Shown here: positions 53,250 through 62,152 of the stretch, in pieces
How the letters are laid out: each line of letters begins with the position of its first letter
How positions within the stretch are numbered: position 1 is the stretch's first letter
DNA from: Promicromonospora thailandica
GTDB lineage: Bacteria > Actinomycetota > Actinomycetes > Actinomycetales > Cellulomonadaceae
Assembly (NCBI RefSeq): GCF_024171955.1
Contig: NZ_JAMTCS010000005.1
Location: forward strand, 62,001 to 126,000
DNA: 64,000 nucleotides
Reading direction: 5' to 3'
Notes under the pieces: generated by a model
What the model was told of the DNA's origin: nothing
What the model saw: only the letters and a program-made list of their open reading frames with translations
The model's database searches: none
Program-made: the position numbers and the translations under genes

Positions 53250-56200
53250 ATGTTCCGCTCCGCTGCACCACACCGCGCGCACGCCCGCGTGCGCAGACCC
53301 GGACGTGCACCCGCACTCCTGTCCGTGCTCACCGCGACCGCCCTGACGGCGGCGGCCCTCGTGCCGGTGACCGCCGCCGCCGCGCCCGTCGTCCTCTCCG
53401 CGGGTGCCGCCGCGGCGGCGAGCAGCAGCAACGCGCCCTACCTGGCCGACAACCTGACCGACGGCAACCAGGCCACGTACTGGGAGTCGACCAACAACAG
53501 CCTGCCGCAGTGGGCCCAGGTCGACCTCGGCGCGGGTGCCACCGTCGAGGAGGTCGTGCTCAAGCTGCCCGCGGGGTGGGAGGCGCGCACGCAGACGCTC
53601 TCGATCCAGGCCGGAGCCGACGGGTCGTCCTTCACCACGCTGGCCGCGAGCGCCCAGCGTCGGTTCGACCCGGCGTCGGGCAACACGGTGACGATCGACG
53701 TGCCGGACACCGCAGCCCGGTACGTGCGGGTCGCGGTGACGGCGAACACGGGCTGGCCGGCCGGTCAGCTGTCCGAGCTGGAGGTGCGCGGCACGCGCGC
53801 GGGGCCCGGTCCCGAGGGGCCGGTCGAGGGCACCGACCTCGCGGCGGGTCGGCCGGCCGCGGCGTCGTCGACGGAGTGGACGTACGTCGCGGCCAACGCG
53901 ACCGACGGCGACACGGCGACCTACTGGGAGGGTGCCGGTGGGCAGTACCCGAGCACGCTGGCGGTGACGCTGGAGTCGGCGGCCGAGCTGAGCGGCGTGG
54001 TCGTGAAGGTGCCCCCCGCCGCGGCGTGGGGTCCGCGCACGCAGACCTTCGAGGTGCAGGGCCGCACGGGGTCGGGGGACGCGTGGACGACGCTGGCGCC
54101 GTCGGCCGGGCACGCCTTCTCCCCCGCGACGGGCAACACGGTGACGGTGCCGGTCTCGGGCACCGCGCGCGAGGTGCGCCTGCGATTCACGGCGAACACG
54201 GGGTCGGGCAACGGCCAGGTCGCCGAGCTGCAGGTGTTCGGCCAGGCCGCACCGAACCCGAACCTCACGGTCACGGGCGTGAGCGCGGACCCTGCGTCCC
54301 CCACGGAGTCGGACGACGTCACCCTGTCGGCGACGGTGAAGAACATCGGCACGCGGGCGTCGGCGGCGACGGACGTGTCGTTCACGCTCGACGGCGACGA
54401 GGTGGGCACGGGCCAGGTGGGCGCGCTCGCCGCGGGCGCCGAGGCGACGGTGACGGCGGACGTCGGCTCGCGGGCCGCCGGCTCGTACGAGCTCGGCGCG
54501 GTCGTGGACGCGTCGGGCGGCGTGGCCGAGCAGTCGGAGGCGGACAACGGCTACACGCGGCCGGAGCCGCTGGTGGTCACGGAGGTCGCGAGCTCCGACC
54601 TGGTGCCGACCGTGACGTGGACCCCGACCACCCCGGCCGCGGGCGAGACCGTCACCTTCTCGGCGAACATCGCCAACCGGGGCACGCTCGCCACGTCGTC
54701 GGGCTCGCACGACCTGACCGTGGTGCTCCGGAGCAGTTCCGGCGCCGTAGTGCGCACCCTGACGGGCTCCGTCTCCGGCGTCATCGCAGCGGGCGGCACC
54801 AGCCAGAGCGTGAACCTGGGCACCTGGACCGCGGCCGACGGCTCCTTCGACGTCACCGTGACGGCGGCGGCCGACCCGACGGAGGTCGCGGCCAAGCGCG
54901 CCAACAACGAGGCGACCCGGTCCCTGTTCATCGGCCGCGGGGCGAACATGCCGTTCGACACCTACGAGGCGGAGGACGGCGTCGCGGGCGGCGGGGCGAC
55001 CGCCGTCGGGCCGAACCGCGTGGTGGGCGACCTGGCGGGCGAGGCCTCCGGACGCCGGGCGGTCACGCTCGGCCAGACCGGCTCGTACGTGGAGTGGACC
55101 ACGCGCGCCGCCACGAACTCGCTGGTGGTGCGGTTCTCCATGCCGGACGCCGCGGGCGGCGGCGGCACCAGCGGCTCGCTGGGCGTCTACGTCGACGGGC
55201 AGTTCGTCAAGAACATCGACCTGACCTCGCGGTACGCCTGGCTGTACGGCAATGAGGCGAGCCCGGGCAACCAGCCCGGCCAGGGCGCCCCGCGGCACAT
55301 CTACGACGAGGCGAACGCGCTGCTCGGGCGGAACGTCCCGGCCGGGTCGACGATCCGCCTGCAGAAGACGGCGAGCAACCCGGGGCCGTACACGGTCGAC
55401 TTCGTCGACCTGGAGCAGGTGAGCGCGCAGGCCAACCCGGACCCGGCGCGGTACATCCAGCCCGCGGGCTTCACGCACCAGGACGTGCAGAACGCGCTGG
55501 ACCGGTTCCGGATGGACACGACCGGCACCCTCGCGGGCGTGTACCTGCCGGCGGGCGACTACCAGACCTCGAACAAGTTCCAGGTCTACGGCAAGGCCGT
55601 CGAGGTCGTGGGCGCCGGGCCGTGGTTCACGCGGTTCCACGCGCCGGCCGGCCAGGAGAACACCGACATCGGGTTCCGCGCGGAGTCCAGCGCCAACGGC
55701 TCGACGTTCCGCGGGTTCGCGTACTTCGGCAACTACACCTCGCGGATCGACGGCCCGGGCAAGGTGTTCGACTTCGCGAACGTCTCGGACATGACGATCG
55801 ACGACATCTGGGTCGAGCACATGATCTGCATGTTCTGGGCGGCCAACATGGACGGGTCCGAGATCAAGAACTCGCGGATCCGGAACACGTTCGCCGACGC
55901 CCTGAACATGACCAACGGCAGCGCGAACAACCACGTGCACAACAACCAGGCACGCGGCACGGGCGACGACTCGTTCGCGCTGTTCGCGGCCACCGACGCC
56001 GGGGGCAGCGGCCAGCGGGGCAACGTGTTCGAGAACCTGACCTCCACGAACACCTGGCGGGCCGCCGGCCTGGCGGTCTACGGCGGGCAGGACAACACGT
56101 TCCGCAACATCTACATCGCCGACACGCTCGTGTACTCGGGCGTGACGATCAGCTCGCTGGACTTCGGGTACCCGATGGAAGGTTTCGGCCCGGCGCCGAC

Positions 56201-56612
56201 CACCTTCGAGGGCATCTCCGTGGTGCGCTCCGGCGGGCACTTCTGGGGCGCGCAGGTGTTCCCGGCGGTGTGGCTGTTCTCGGCGTCGGAGGCGTTCCGG
56301 GCCATCCGGGTGAACGACCTCGACATCGTGGACCCGACGTACTCCGGGATCATGTTCCAGACCCAGTACGAGAACGGCGGTCCGGTGAACCCGATCCAGG
56401 ACACGGTGTTCACCGACGTCTCGATCACGGGCGCCCAGCGCAGCGGTGACGAGTACGACGCGCGGTCGGGCTACGGCATCTGGGCCAACCCGATGCCGGA
56501 GGCGGGGCAGGGTCCGGCGGTCGGCTCGGCGACCTTCAACAACCTGACCCTGAGCAACAACTACCGCGACATCGTGAACGACACGACGACGTTCACGATC
56601 ACCCGCAACTGA
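53250..56612 (+). CDS. Secreted GH87-type alpha-glucanase with discoidin, CARDB and CBM modules
   Basis: 1120 residues. Signal peptide about 1-46. Two discoidin/F5-8C-like modules follow (about 48-180 and 195-330; both contain the LADNLTDGNQATYWE / VAANATDGDTATYWE pattern), then two CARDB-like modules (about 340-560). A CBM6/35-like module (TYEAEDGVAGGGA, about 570-715) precedes a right-handed beta-helix (about 720-1120). In the helix Asp883 (FADALNM) and Asp906-Asp907 (GTGDDSF) have the spacing (23 and 24) of the catalytic aspartates of characterised GH87 alpha-1,3-glucanase. It is predicted to cut alpha-1,3-glucan or nigeran of fungal walls. The ATG at 53250 with GGGGA upstream is preferred over GTG 53208. 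Confidence 0.85.
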   Translation: MFRSAAPHRAHARVRRPGRAPALLSVLTATALTAAALVPVTAAAAPVVLSAGAAAAASSSNAPYLADNLTDGNQATYWESTNNSLPQWAQVDLGAGATVEEVVLKLPAGWEARTQTLSIQAGADGSSFTTLAASAQRRFDPASGNTVTIDVPDTAARYVRVAVTANTGWPAGQLSELEVRGTRAGPGPEGPVEGTDLAAGRPAAASSTEWTYVAANATDGDTATYWEGAGGQYPSTLAVTLESAAELSGVVVKVPPAAAWGPRTQTFEVQGRTGSGDAWTTLAPSAGHAFSPATGNTVTVPVSGTAREVRLRFTANTGSGNGQVAELQVFGQAAPNPNLTVTGVSADPASPTESDDVTLSATVKNIGTRASAATDVSFTLDGDEVGTGQVGALAAGAEATVTADVGSRAAGSYELGAVVDASGGVAEQSEADNGYTRPEPLVVTEVASSDLVPTVTWTPTTPAAGETVTFSANIANRGTLATSSGSHDLTVVLRSSSGAVVRTLTGSVSGVIAAGGTSQSVNLGTWTAADGSFDVTVTAAADPTEVAAKRANNEATRSLFIGRGANMPFDTYEAEDGVAGGGATAVGPNRVVGDLAGEASGRRAVTLGQTGSYVEWTTRAATNSLVVRFSMPDAAGGGGTSGSLGVYVDGQFVKNIDLTSRYAWLYGNEASPGNQPGQGAPRHIYDEANALLGRNVPAGSTIRLQKTASNPGPYTVDFVDLEQVSAQANPDPARYIQPAGFTHQDVQNALDRFRMDTTGTLAGVYLPAGDYQTSNKFQVYGKAVEVVGAGPWFTRFHAPAGQENTDIGFRAESSANGSTFRGFAYFGNYTSRIDGPGKVFDFANVSDMTIDDIWVEHMICMFWAANMDGSEIKNSRIRNTFADALNMTNGSANNHVHNNQARGTGDDSFALFAATDAGGSGQRGNVFENLTSTNTWRAAGLAVYGGQDNTFRNIYIADTLVYSGVTISSLDFGYPMEGFGPAPTTFEGISVVRSGGHFWGAQVFPAVWLFSASEAFRAIRVNDLDIVDPTYSGIMFQTQYENGGPVNPIQDTVFTDVSITGAQRSGDEYDARSGYGIWANPMPEAGQGPAVGSATFNNLTLSNNYRDIVNDTTTFTITRN

Positions 56613-56629
56613 CCCACCCCCCACCCCGC

Positions 56630-56741
56630 CGAGATAGAACCCTGGCGAAGTAGAACTGTGGCGAAGTAGAACTGTGGCGAAGTAGAACGCAGGCTCGCGT
56701 TCTACTTCGCTGCGGTTCTACTTCGCTGCGGTTCTACTTCG
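56630..56741. repeat. Modular inverted array: four forward and three reverse copies of the 16-bp unit
   Basis: Forward units at 56630, 56646, 56662 and 56678 follow CGAAGTAGAACTGTGG, then three reverse-complement copies (CGCTGCGGTTCTACTT type) to 56741. It is the same module as at 29789-29938. The last codons and TAG stop of the leftward amidohydrolase gene (56720-56718) lie within the reverse units, so the array forms part of that protein's C-terminus. Confidence 0.9.
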
Positions 56742-57581
56742 GCGGGATGTGCGGAGCCAGACGATCAGGTCCGCCGCCGTCTCCGGCACCGGCAGCGTCG
56801 CCGTCAGCGCCGGGGCGGACGGCGGGCCGAGCACCGTGCGCAGCAGCGGCTCCCCCGTGAGCCCCACCTCTCCGAGCAGCTCGATCTCGCGCTCATTCAC
56901 CCCGACCGGCGTCGGACCGTTACCCATGTCCGTGCCGTAGACGAGCGTGCCGCCCGCCGCGGCGAAGCGCCGGGCGTTGTCGAGCGCCCGCTCCAGCGCC
57001 ACCGGTCGGCCCGGCCCGTCGTGGATCGCCAGGGTCGAGATCCAGGTCATGTGGACCGCCCGCGCGATGACCTCGTCGGGCAGCGTCTCGGTCCACGGCA
57101 CGTGCACCAGAACGTCCGCCCCTGCGTCGATCGCGCGGGTCACCTGCCCGGGTCCCTCTGCGTGCACGAGGACCGGCAGCCCGGCCGCGTGAGCCACCGA
57201 GGCCAGAGCCCGCAGCACGTCGTCCGGCAGCAGGGCCATTCCCGCGTGCAGGGCGACCTTGACCGCGAAGCCGCCCGCCGCGACGACGTCCGCCACCGCG
57301 GCCGCGGCGTCCTGCGGCGAGGTGACGGGCCGCACCGCGGCGTCCGGCGCCCACGACCGCCCGCTCGGGTAGCCGCCCGGCGCGGTGTGGAACGGCCCGG
57401 CGTACCGCACCCGTACGCCCGACGGCGGCGTGGTCGCCCAGGCGCGCACCTCGCCCGGGTCCCAGCCCAGGTCGTGCACCTCGACGACGGGACCGTCCGC
57501 CAGTCGTGCGGCGTCGACGAGACCCAGGTGCACGTGGCGGTCGACGACGCCGGGCAGCGTCACCGGGGCGGGATCACGCAC
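56718..57581 (-). CDS. Amidohydrolase linked to tryptophan dioxygenase
   Basis: A 287-residue metal-dependent hydrolase. The binuclear-site residues of the amidohydrolase superfamily are all present: His16 and His18 in DRHVHLG, Lys108 in FAVKVALH, His140 in VLVHAEG, His160 in VLVHVPW and Asp218 in YGTDMGNG. Its GTG start overlaps the TGA of the tryptophan 2,3-dioxygenase gene by 8 bp, so it is co-translated with that enzyme. The step between dioxygenase and kynureninase, hydrolysis of N-formylkynurenine, has no other candidate in the window, so this protein may be the formamidase; that is inference. Its last ~8 residues (RRSRTAAK) are encoded by the 16-bp repeat array. Confidence 0.88.
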   Translation of the reverse strand: MRDPAPVTLPGVVDRHVHLGLVDAARLADGPVVEVHDLGWDPGEVRAWATTPPSGVRVRYAGPFHTAPGGYPSGRSWAPDAAVRPVTSPQDAAAAVADVVAAGGFAVKVALHAGMALLPDDVLRALASVAHAAGLPVLVHAEGPGQVTRAIDAGADVLVHVPWTETLPDEVIARAVHMTWISTLAIHDGPGRPVALERALDNARRFAAAGGTLVYGTDMGNGPTPVGVNEREIELLGEVGLTGEPLLRTVLGPPSAPALTATLPVPETAADLIVWLRTSRRSRTAAK

Positions 57582-58434
57582 CGAGCGGGCCGTCGATCTC
57601 GGTGCGCACCGCGATGAGCTCCGGGAAGAACGTCAGGTCCAGCGCGCGCTTGAGGAAGCCGACGCCGCTGGAGCCGCCCGTGCCCGTCTTGAAGCCGATG
57701 GTGCGCTGCACGGTGCGCAGGTGGCGGAAGCGCCAGAGCTGGAACGCGTCCTCGATGTCGACCAGGTCCTCGCACGCCTCGTAGAGCTCCCAGTGAGCGT
57801 GGGGGTCCTCGTAGATCGTCTTGAAGACGACGGTCAGCTCCGGGTGCTCGGTCCAGGCCTGCGTGACGTCGCGGTCTAGGATCTCGGCCGGAACCTTGTG
57901 CCCGCGCCGGGCCAGCAGGCGCAGGAACGCGTCGTACACGGTGGGCTCGTCCAGGAGCTGGGCGAGCTGCGCGTGCACCTCGGGCTTGTCCCGGAAGACC
58001 TGCAGCATCCCGGCGTTCTTGTTGCCGAGCAGGAACTCGACGGCGCGGTACTGGTGCGACTGGAAGCCCGAGGACTGACCCAGCGAGCCGCGGAACTCCG
58101 CGTACTCGCTCGGGGTGAGCGTGGCCAGCACCGACCACTGCTCCGTGATCGTGCGCTGGATGTGCTTCACGCGGGCCAGGCCCTTCAGGGCGCGGGACAG
58201 GTCGTCGGCGTCGAGGAACCGTCGCACGGCGCGCAGCTCGTGCACGACCAGCTTGAGCCAGAGCTCGGTGGTCTGGTGCTGGATGATGAAGAGCAGCTCG
58301 TCGTGGTGGGGCGGGTCGCTCATCGGATGCTGGGCCGACAGGAGCTCGTCCAGGCCCAGGTAGGAGCCGTAGTCCATCTCGTCGCGGAAGTCCGTGCGGA
58401 TGGAGGCCTCGATGGGTCGGGTGTTGCCGCTCAT
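57574..58434 (-). CDS. kynA: Tryptophan 2,3-dioxygenase
   Basis: A 286-residue haem enzyme that opens tryptophan to N-formylkynurenine. Family motifs are clear: [14 protein letters not shown], His53 in [13 protein letters not shown] (active site), [10 protein letters not shown] with substrate-binding Arg130, and the proximal haem ligand His238 in [19 protein letters not shown]. The length is standard. The ATG at 58434 directly follows GGGAG with no spacer, so initiation may be leaderless or weak, but the N-terminus matches homologues. It is the first gene of the pair with the amidohydrolase. Confidence 0.96.
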   Translation of the reverse strand: MSGNTRPIEASIRTDFRDEMDYGSYLGLDELLSAQHPMSDPPHHDELLFIIQHQTTELWLKLVVHELRAVRRFLDADDLSRALKGLARVKHIQRTITEQWSVLATLTPSEYAEFRGSLGQSSGFQSHQYRAVEFLLGNKNAGMLQVFRDKPEVHAQLAQLLDEPTVYDAFLRLLARRGHKVPAEILDRDVTQAWTEHPELTVVFKTIYEDPHAHWELYEACEDLVDIEDAFQLWRFRHLRTVQRTIGFKTGTGGSSGVGFLKRALDLTFFPELIAVRTEIDGPLGA

Positions 58435-58455
58435 CTCCCGAGCGTATCTCCGCCC

Positions 58456-59709
58456 TCAGGCCGCCTGGGCCTCGTCGCGGTTCGGGTTCTCGAAGGCCTC
58501 CGCCATCAGCGCGATCTCCTCGTCCGGGAGCGACATGTCGCGCGCGATGCGGACCCAGCCCGACGTCGCCGTCGCCACCTCGGCGAGCACCCGGCGGGCG
58601 TCGTCCTGCCGCAGCCCGTACGAGTCAGCCGTGGCCAGCAGCACCCGCACGTCGCGGTCGATGCGGGACCCACCAGGGCGCAGCGGCGTGGACTCCGCGA
58701 CGGCGAACGGGTTCGGGTTCACGTCGAACAGCGGCGACAGCGACCAGCCGTCCGGCCGGCGCAGGAACCCGTGGTTCTTCATGTGGTCGTCCACGTTCCG
58801 TACGAGCAGCGTGAACGCCACACGGCGGAACAGGTCGTGCCCGTCCGTGGCCGGCCGGCCCGAGTGGTCCGCCAGCGTCTCGGCGAGGGTCCGGTAGTCG
58901 ATGACCTCGAAGAACGCCTTCTGCGTGAGGCTGTCGGCGGACAGGAAGCCGATGCGGCCGCCGTCCGGCCGCCGGTCGAACCGGCGGGTCAACAGGATGG
59001 ACCGCGCTGGGCCCATGCGGTGCAGCCGCGCCACCGGCACCTCGATGCCGGCGTCGGAGGCCAGCCGCAGCGTCAGGTACTCCCACGCCTGCACGTCCCA
59101 CCGGTCGCCGCTCTCGGGCAGCTTGGCCATCCACAGGTCGCCCTTGTCGTCCTTCACGGTCACCTTGGGCCGGGCGCCACCCATGGAGGTCCCGGCCGCG
59201 ACCAGCAGCCGCACGTCGTGATCCGTCTCCCGGTGCTGCGCGACGGCGTCCGCGGCGTCCGTCAGCGCCGGCAGGGCCACCAGGTCGGGGACCTCAGCAC
59301 GCGGCGGTCCCATGAAGGTCTTGCCCCCGTCCAGGGAGAAGCGCAGCGCGCCCAGGCGGGTCTCGTCCTGCACGCCGAGCAGGAAGTCCACCTCGGTGAG
59401 GGTCATGAACCCGCGGCCCTCCGCGCGCGCGGCGCGCCGCTCGGCGTTGAACAGGAGGGTGCGGCCCCACTGGTCCGGCTGGCAGTCGGCGAGGACGCCG
59501 AACAGCGGCCGGTCGCTGCCCGACGGGATGTTCCCAGGGCTGAGCGGCAGCTCGGGGCACAGGGCGTAGGCGCGCGGGTCGCGCAGGTACGCGGCGTCGT
59601 AGCGGAAGGTGCATCCCACCAGGGCTCCGCCCCGGTTGAGGTGCATGTCGAGGTCACCGGCGCGAACCTGGCCCCCGCCGGGTAGTTCGACCTCGACATG
59701 TATCGACAA
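58456..59709 (-). CDS. hipA: HipA-family kinase toxin
   Basis: A 417-residue serine/threonine kinase of the HipA family, whose Escherichia coli member phosphorylates glutamyl-tRNA synthetase and induces persistence. The N-subdomain couple_hipA region is at 1-125. The loop GTSMGGARPKV (173-183) binds ATP. The catalytic motif RNVDDHMKNHGF (304-315) and the Mg-binding LSPLFDVNPNP (325-334) are intact, so the kinase should be active. The start appears to be TTG at 59709: GGAAGTGAG is about eight bases upstream and no ATG or GTG is available in frame. It follows the antitoxin gene by 14 bp. Confidence 0.92.
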   Translation of the reverse strand: MSIHVEVELPGGGQVRAGDLDMHLNRGGALVGCTFRYDAAYLRDPRAYALCPELPLSPGNIPSGSDRPLFGVLADCQPDQWGRTLLFNAERRAARAEGRGFMTLTEVDFLLGVQDETRLGALRFSLDGGKTFMGPPRAEVPDLVALPALTDAADAVAQHRETDHDVRLLVAAGTSMGGARPKVTVKDDKGDLWMAKLPESGDRWDVQAWEYLTLRLASDAGIEVPVARLHRMGPARSILLTRRFDRRPDGGRIGFLSADSLTQKAFFEVIDYRTLAETLADHSGRPATDGHDLFRRVAFTLLVRNVDDHMKNHGFLRRPDGWSLSPLFDVNPNPFAVAESTPLRPGGSRIDRDVRVLLATADSYGLRQDDARRVLAEVATATSGWVRIARDMSLPDEEIALMAEAFENPNRDEAQAA

Positions 59710-59723
59710 CGCGGCTCACTTCC

Positions 59724-60026
59724 TCAGCTCGGAACTCTTACCCGCTGCGGCAAGGCACGTTCCGCGTGGAACCTGCCCATCTCGGTCGTCAGCGGGTCGC
59801 TCGCGCCGACGACGGCGTCCGCCATGCCGAGCACTCGCAACACGGCAAACGTGTTCTCGAGGCTGACGGTTCCGGTGCCGGTCTCGATGGCGCGCAGCGT
59901 GGTGCGCGTGATGCCCGCGCGGTCGGCGACGAGCTGGGCCGTGAGGCCGTGAATCTTGCGCCAGGCGCGGACGTGGTCGCCGAGCGAGGCGAGGTCGCGC
60001 TGGGTACGGAGGGACGTTCTGGCCAT
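59724..60026 (-). CDS. hipB: HipB-family antitoxin, XRE helix-turn-helix
   Basis: A 100-residue DNA-binding antitoxin. The helix-turn-helix covers about residues 16-70 (LGDHVRAWRKIHGLTAQLVA, DRAGITRTTLRAIETGTGTV). It neutralises HipA by complex formation and represses the operon. AAAGGAG lies five bases before the ATG at 60026, and a TAGCCT minus-10-like hexamer precedes it. The HipA gene follows at once. Confidence 0.92.
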   Translation of the reverse strand: MARTSLRTQRDLASLGDHVRAWRKIHGLTAQLVADRAGITRTTLRAIETGTGTVSLENTFAVLRVLGMADAVVGASDPLTTEMGRFHAERALPQRVRVPS

Positions 60027-60066
60027 GACTGCTCCTTTCGGTTACCAGGCTAGCCGACGCACCGCG

Positions 60067-60090
60067 TAATGGTCACTAGGGTGACCGTTA
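60067..60090 (-). promoter_or_regulatory. Inverted-repeat operator of the hipBA operon
   Basis: TAATGGTCAC (60067-60076) and GTGACCGTTA (60081-60090) are inverted with one mismatch and a 4-bp spacer, about 40 bp upstream of the hipB start and just before its promoter. HipB-type antitoxins bind such dyads, so this is the likely autoregulatory site. Confidence 0.65.
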
Positions 60091-60131
60091 TTCGTCGCCC
60101 GGCTCAGAGGAACCCTGCCACCGACAGCAGA

Positions 60132-60163
60132 ACGGGCCGCCCCCACGGTGTGGGACGGCCCGT
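60132..60163 (-). terminator. Hairpin after the orphan binding-protein gene
   Basis: ACGGGCCG (60132-60139) pairs with CGGCCCGT (60156-60163), with an inner CCCAC/GTGGG stem. It is the first structure downstream of the leftward gene ending at 60185. Confidence 0.75.
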
Positions 60164-60184
60164 GTGCGTGACGTTCAGCGGGGG

Positions 60185-61102
60185 TTACTGCGGCACCTGG
60201 TTGTTGATCGTGGCCGTCTCCAGGGCGCCGGCCGAGAGGTCGTGCTCCTCCAGAATCTCGGCGTAGGTGCCGTCGTCGATCAGGCTCTGCAGTGCAGCCT
60301 GGTAGGCCCGCACCAGCTCGACGTCGCCCTTGAGGAACACGAAGCCCAGCGGCGACGGGTTGATGACCTCGGTGTTCGCCACCTCGAAGACGTCGCCGGA
60401 GCCGACCTGCCTCGCGTTGTAGGCACCCGTCGACCATTGGGTGAGCTCGGCGTCTGCCTTGCCTGCCTGGACCTGCGCGAGCGCGTCGGCGTCGGTGCCG
60501 AACTCAAGCACCTGCACCGGCTGAGCCCGGCACTCGGCTCCGTTCAGCGCAGCGAGCGCCTCCTGCTGGGTCGAGCCCGTCAGCACCGCTACGGGCCGAC
60601 CGCACAGGTCCTTGAGTGTCTTGATCCCCTCAGGATTCCCAGCCGGGACCATGATGGCGTCGCTGTCGTTGTAGTAATCCACGAAGTCGTAGTCGATCTG
60701 CCGCTCGGCCGTATCTGACATGGCGGCAGCAATCGCATCGACGTTGCTCGCGTACAGCTCTCCCAGTAGCGACTTGAACGGCATGTCGCTGAACGTGTAC
60801 TTCAGGCCCAACCGGTCCGAGGCGGCGTCGAACAGGTCGATCTCGAACCCGACGATGCGGCCGGCCTCGTTCGTGTACTCGAAGGGCGGGTAGCCCGACT
60901 CCGTACCGACCGTGATGCGCGTCGACTCCGCCCGCAGCTCACCGGGAAGCAGGGCGCGCAGGTCGTCGTGCACCTCGACCTCCTGCCCGTTGCCCTCCGC
61001 CGCTTGCGGCGATTCGAGCGAGCAGCCGGTCATCAGGGCTCCGAGCGCGGTTGCTGCCGCTACTGAGCCGATGACCGCACGCATGCAGTGTCCGAGAGCC
61101 AT
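60185..61102 (-). CDS. Amino-acid ABC transporter substrate-binding lipoprotein, orphan
   Basis: A 305-residue family-3 binding protein. The signal sequence ends in a lipobox (LMTGC near residue 27). ITVGTESGYPPFEYTNEAG, IVGFEIDLFDAASDRLGL and FDFVDYYNDSDAIMVPAG-like segments are standard for polar amino-acid binders, and LKDLCGRPVAVLTGSTQ marks the hinge. The ATG at 61102 has GGAGG eight bases upstream; a GTG five codons earlier overlaps that site. No permease or ATPase gene is adjacent, so it must serve a transporter encoded elsewhere or act as a sensor. It is less GC-rich than its leftward neighbours. Confidence 0.9.
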   Translation of the reverse strand: MALGHCMRAVIGSVAAATALGALMTGCSLESPQAAEGNGQEVEVHDDLRALLPGELRAESTRITVGTESGYPPFEYTNEAGRIVGFEIDLFDAASDRLGLKYTFSDMPFKSLLGELYASNVDAIAAAMSDTAERQIDYDFVDYYNDSDAIMVPAGNPEGIKTLKDLCGRPVAVLTGSTQQEALAALNGAECRAQPVQVLEFGTDADALAQVQAGKADAELTQWSTGAYNARQVGSGDVFEVANTEVINPSPLGFVFLKGDVELVRAYQAALQSLIDDGTYAEILEEHDLSAGALETATINNQVPQ

Positions 61103-61239
61103 GCGGGGGTCCTCCACACAAAAAAAGACATGATGAGCGAGTTACGCGGGTGGAGCCTATACGGTCCTGGCGAGTTGCTGTGAATCCGAGTTTCACCTAC
61201 GCCCACGGTGGGGGACGCGGTGAGGGTGGGCGCGTGACA

Positions 61240-61330
61240 AGGCGCTGGTGCCGACCATAGCCGCAGCCCCACATCCGCCAGAATCACCGCATCGATGAGG
61301 CCCCCACTCCAGCACCTCCACACCGTGCAC
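61240..61330 (-). pseudogene. Decayed duplicate of the mfd 3' end
   Basis: Reading leftward, short peptides of the Mfd C-terminus appear in order but in different frames: GVEVLEW, then [11 protein letters not shown], then AAAMVGT. Intact Mfd ends [20 protein letters not shown] and then GAAAKVGTG. The DNA matches 62838-62928 at about 85 % by eye with two small indels. It is in the same orientation as mfd and 1.6 kb away, so the two copies flank the low-GC island like direct repeats. Confidence 0.8.
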
Positions 61331-62080
61331 CTGCAGTCTCCGTCTGGTCCTCAGCATCGAGACTAGCCATCGAAGTCTGAATCCTGCCCAGGCTGACGCA
61401 GCAACGACTACTCCAGAAGAGGAGATCGTTGCAGTCCGCATGTTCGCGGAGGTCCCGACAGTCGCTCGGTCCTCCGTGTTCGCGAGCGGCGGCGACGCCC
61501 ACACCCGACAGAACGTGTAGCCGATCGTCGAGACGACGACCGGTGCACGAGTCGACACACAGGGCGCGCCTGACCACGTAAGCGGGTCCGGCACAGAGCG
61601 CGTCGCAGATATTCACGGAGGACGGTCGACACACCGCAACGGGCGGAGATCAGCACGTCAGGCGCCGGCGCCTCCGGCCCGCATGCAGTCCACCTCGCCG
61701 ATGCCGGTTATCGGGTGCCCGAGGCGCCAACGCAGCGCGGGGCAGAGGCCGCACCACGACGGACTCTGGACGCGGAACGAGCTGTCCGCGACGGTTGCTC
61801 TGGCCACGTGACCACTAGGCCCTTCAGATCCCGGCTCTGAAGATTCTGGCCATGGCTGCAGCGGCGCGTTCCGACGAGATCAAGCGCTACTCGCTCGCAA
61901 GAACTTCCGGTCTGACCAGTACAGATATCACCTGTCCCGATTTAAAGGTAGAAACGTCACATAAATCGAATGTTCACGAAACATGAGATCGGACGCTGGA
62001 GCAGTCGTTGCGACGACATGAACGGCGCGGAGACACCACCTCTACCATTGGGTGAGCGGAATTACCCCGTCCACCCTCTG
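61331..62080. other. Low-GC stretch without supportable gene
   Basis: About 750 bp with no frame that looks like protein in composition or start context. Several short open frames exist on both strands, but none has a ribosome site and a recognisable product. GC content falls well below the window norm and AT-rich runs occur (for example around 61940-61975). It is probably decayed foreign DNA. Confidence 0.6.
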
Positions 62081-62131
62081 AAAAACGACTACGGCGGCGC
62101 CAAGACCCGAATAGGGATACCTGGCGCCGCC
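62081..62131 (-). terminator. Rho-independent terminator after the secreted PG-binding protein gene
   Basis: On the minus strand TGGCGCCGCC-type arms (62093-62102 and 62122-62131) form a 10-bp GC stem with an inner CCC/GGG pair, followed by a T5 run (62085-62081). Of the hairpins noted here this is the only one with a clear U-tract. Confidence 0.8.
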
Positions 62132-62152
62132 ACGGAGAGACAGCGATCAAGC

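Noticed and set aside
61852-61989. 45-codon open frame starting MAAAARSDEIKRYSLA in the low-GC island
   Set aside because: No ribosome site, no recognisable family, and it ends in an AT-rich region; it may be a remnant, but I cannot support a gene.
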